Shown here: piece by piece, positions 61,878 to 64,000 of the stretch
How the letters are laid out: the number at the start of each line of letters is the position of its first letter
Numbering within the stretch: the first letter of the stretch is position 1
NCBI RefSeq assembly: GCF_011762045.1
Contig: NZ_JAASQS010000003.1
Location: 310,001-374,000 of the forward strand
Reading direction: 5' to 3'
Source of the DNA: Rhizomicrobium electricum
Lineage (GTDB): Bacteria; Pseudomonadota; Alphaproteobacteria; Micropepsales; Micropepsaceae
Length of the DNA stretch: 64,000 nucleotides
Notes under the pieces: generated by a model
What the model saw: the letters and a program-made list of their open reading frames with translations, nothing else
The model's database searches: none
Told to the model about the DNA's origin: nothing
Position numbers and translations under genes: made by a program

Positions 61878-64000
61878 TCGGGCCTCTGCATCTGCTGCGA
61901 CCACAACAGCCGGTAGACCGGGTTGCGTTCGAGGAGCTCGCTGTGGCGGCCCATATCGGAAAGCTCGCCGTTTTCGAGCACGAGGATCGCGTCGGCGGCG
62001 CGGATGGTCTGCAGCCGGTGCGAGATCACGATCGTGGTGCGGCCCTTGGCGATCTGGGCGAGATTCCTCACCACGATGGATTCGGAATCGGGATCGAGCG
62101 AGCTGGTCGCCTCGTCGAAGATGATGATGCGCGGCCGGCGCAGCAGCGCGCGGGCAATGGAGAGGCGCTGCTTCTGGCCGCCCGATAGGTTGACGGCACT
62201 TTCTTCGAGCAGCGTGTCGTAGCGCTGCGGCAATTGCTGGATGAACTCGTCGGCGCCGGCGACGCGGGCCGCCTGGACGATCTCCTCGAACCCCGCCGTC
62301 GGCAGGCCCATGCGGATGTTGTCTTTGATGGTGCCCCGGAACAGGAACGGCTCCTGCGGCACCACACCGATCTGGCTGCGCAGATAAGCAAGATCGATAT
62401 CGCGGATGTTATGGCCGTCGATGCGAACCGCGCCTTCGCCGGAATAGTAGAGGCCCTGCAACAGTGCCGACAACGTCGTCTTGCCCGAGCCGGAGCGGCC
62501 GACGATGCCGATCATCTTGCCGGCGCCGATCTCGACCGAAAAGTCGCGCAAGGCCGGGCGGTCGGTATTGGGATAGCGGAAGGTGACCCGGTCGACGACG
62601 ATGTCGCCCTTCAGGTTGGGCGTCAGGCCGCGATGGGTCTGCTCGGTCGGCTGGTTCATCACGTTGCCGAGCATTTCGACGCTCATCAGGACTTCCTGAT
62701 AATGGTTCAGAAGGCCGATCAGTTGCAGCACCGGGCTGACCACGCGCCCCGACAGCATGTTGAACGCCACCAGACCGCCGACCGTCAGCGAGTTGTCGAA
62801 CACCAGGAAGGCGCCGATCGCGACGATGGCGATCGTCATCGACTTTTCGGTGATCTGCGAGAACGTATTGGCGGCGAGGCTGATCTTGCCGACCTGGACG
62901 TAGGTGCGCACCGCTTCGGCGGCGGCGTTGTCCCATTCCTCTTCGCGCCGCGGCTCCAGATTCAGCGACTTGATGGTGCGCATGCCGTGGATGCTTTCCA
63001 CCAGCAGCGACTGGCGCTGGGCTTCCGCCTGATAGAGATGGCGCAGGCGCTTGCGGTACGGCCCGATCATCGCGGCAATGGTAAGCCCCAAGATCGCGGT
63101 GACGCCGAGCACGACCAGCGTCAGCCGCATGCTGTACCACATCAGAAGCGGTAGGAAGACGAACAGCGCCGGCATGTCGAGCAGCACGGTCAACAGCCGC
63201 CCGGTGAGGAACTCGCGGATCTGGGTCGCCTGCTGCATGTGCTTGGTGACGACGCCGGCGAGCTGCTGCTCGAAGAAGGCAATCGGCAAGGCCACGAGAT
63301 GGCGGAATGTTCGTCGCGCCAGGCGAATGTCGATGCGGCTGGCTGTATTCAATATGAAGAAGCCGCGCAGCCACGACAGCATGCCGTCGAATATAACCGC
63401 GACGATCACGCCGGTGGTGATGATGGTCAGCGTCGAGATCGACAGATAGACCAGCACGCGGTCGATCACGATCTGGAAGAAGATCGGCACCGCCAGCGCC
63501 AGGAAATGCATCGCCAGCGCCGCGATCACCACGTTACGCAACAGAACGCGCTGGTTCCACAGTTCCGGCACGAACCAGCCGAGTCCGAAGCGCCGGTTGG
63601 TGTCCGACATCTTGTAGACGCGCTTCAGCAGGATGATCTCGCCGGTCCAATATTCCAGGAACTCGTCCTTGGGAATCGGGAACAGGTTGGCTTCGGGCAC
63701 CCGCGGATTGAACATGACGACATGTTCGCCCTCGGGCGGGGGCTCCAGCCCCGGCTTGGCCTGGAGCGTGATGCCGGTTTGCAGCAGCACGACATAACCG
63801 CCGGTCTTCAGCCGGGCGAGGAACGGCGTGAGTTTGGCGAAGCGCTGCAGACGCTCCCAATCGAGTGTGTGAACCTGAGCCTTCAGGCCCTCCGCACGGG
63901 CGGCGCGCGCCAACTCTTCGGCGGCCGGTTCTACATCCTTGCCATAGACATGCAGCAGGCGCGGGACGCTCCAGTCGAGCTGGAAATGGCGCGCGACCGC
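61874..64000 (-). CDS. Type I secretion ABC transporter, 5' truncated by window edge
   Basis: The frame is open through base 64000, so the start lies outside; 708 codons are visible. The first ~110 visible residues (RHFQLDWSVPRLLHVYGKD, GGYVVLLQTGITLQAKPG) look like a C39-type peptidase-like N-domain; whether its Cys is kept cannot be seen. Six membrane helices follow (ALAMHFLALAVPIFFQIVID), then the ATPase: Walker A GRSGSGKTTLSAL, signature LSGGQKQRLSIARALL, Walker B IIIFDEATSSLD, H-loop VISHRLQTIR. HlyB/RtxB-like exporter paired with the HlyD gene behind it. Confidence 0.92.
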   Translation of the reverse strand, partial: AVARHFQLDWSVPRLLHVYGKDVEPAAEELARAARAEGLKAQVHTLDWERLQRFAKLTPFLARLKTGGYVVLLQTGITLQAKPGLEPPPEGEHVVMFNPRVPEANLFPIPKDEFLEYWTGEIILLKRVYKMSDTNRRFGLGWFVPELWNQRVLLRNVVIAALAMHFLALAVPIFFQIVIDRVLVYLSISTLTIITTGVIVAVIFDGMLSWLRGFFILNTASRIDIRLARRTFRHLVALPIAFFEQQLAGVVTKHMQQATQIREFLTGRLLTVLLDMPALFVFLPLLMWYSMRLTLVVLGVTAILGLTIAAMIGPYRKRLRHLYQAEAQRQSLLVESIHGMRTIKSLNLEPRREEEWDNAAAEAVRTYVQVGKISLAANTFSQITEKSMTIAIVAIGAFLVFDNSLTVGGLVAFNMLSGRVVSPVLQLIGLLNHYQEVLMSVEMLGNVMNQPTEQTHRGLTPNLKGDIVVDRVTFRYPNTDRPALRDFSVEIGAGKMIGIVGRSGSGKTTLSALLQGLYYSGEGAVRIDGHNIRDIDLAYLRSQIGVVPQEPFLFRGTIKDNIRMGLPTAGFEEIVQAARVAGADEFIQQLPQRYDTLLEESAVNLSGGQKQRLSIARALLRRPRIIIFDEATSSLDPDSESIVVRNLAQIAKGRTTIVISHRLQTIRAADAILVLENGELSDMGRHSELLERNPVYRLLWSQQMQRPE

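Overview
The window reads as chromosomal DNA of a high-GC alphaproteobacterium. No rRNA or species marker is present, so this placement is inference. It rests on four things: the short HisG paired with HisZ directly behind hisS; a tRNA-His that lacks an encoded G at -1 and has A73, as described for an alphaproteobacterial clade; GTG and TTG starts; and Sec, lipoprotein and TonB-type envelope genes of a Gram-negative cell. Most genes are tightly packed, with start/stop overlaps of 1 to 4 bases.

Layout. 1-4401: the 3' part of a GH2 glycosidase and uxaA (altronate dehydratase). 4575-11904: a complete chemotaxis operon, STAS-cheY-cheA-cheW-mcp-cheW-cheR-cheB. 11922-14759: a copper module, csoR plus a YHS-type Cu+ P1B-ATPase, with a visible operator over the promoter. 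14785-21141: single housekeeping and envelope genes (mtgA, GST, queG, a small pyrophosphatase, an M15-like peptidase, a TPR protein, an alpha/beta hydrolase, an M48 protease). 21214-24523 (minus): hisS-hisZ-hisG. 24706-27258: a PAS-only protein, a LacI-type sensor domain without a DNA-binding head, and a GH5 glycosidase in one line. 27259-29183: a membrane protein and a PadR/HAAS pair with a palindromic promoter. 29297-35140: tRNA-His, an AsmA protein, a PotD-like binding protein, two paralogous periplasmic proteins, tRNA-Arg(CCT), an SRAP (YedK/HMCES) protein and an XRE regulator. 35610-40944 (minus): two Gfo/Idh/MocA oxidoreductases, a small membrane protein, and a btuF-riboswitch-btuC-btuD cobalamin uptake set. 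41000-47306: a double-retropepsin/PDZ protein, a membrane glycosyltransferase, an aldo/keto reductase and an M3 peptidase. 47488-48382: tRNA-Lys(TTT) with an 820 bp element inserted in its 3' half, bounded by 45 bp direct repeats. 48430-64000: an exopolysaccharide locus (methyltransferase, acyltransferase, SLBB export protein, cysNC, cysD, manC, wzi, TPR-SPOR protein, galU) followed by a type I secretion HlyD/ABC pair that runs off the right edge.

Most unusual points. The first is the very small tRNA-Lys element, which encodes only an XRE-type regulator and a symmetric four-copy 10 bp motif array, with no integrase. The second is the pair of sensor proteins without output domains beside a GH5 enzyme. 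The third is the presence of sulfate-activation genes (cysD, cysNC) inside the capsule/EPS locus. The fourth is the cobalamin riboswitch placed between the binding-protein gene and the permease gene. The fifth is a conserved hairpin module directly behind two tRNA 3' ends, one of which was displaced by the inserted element.
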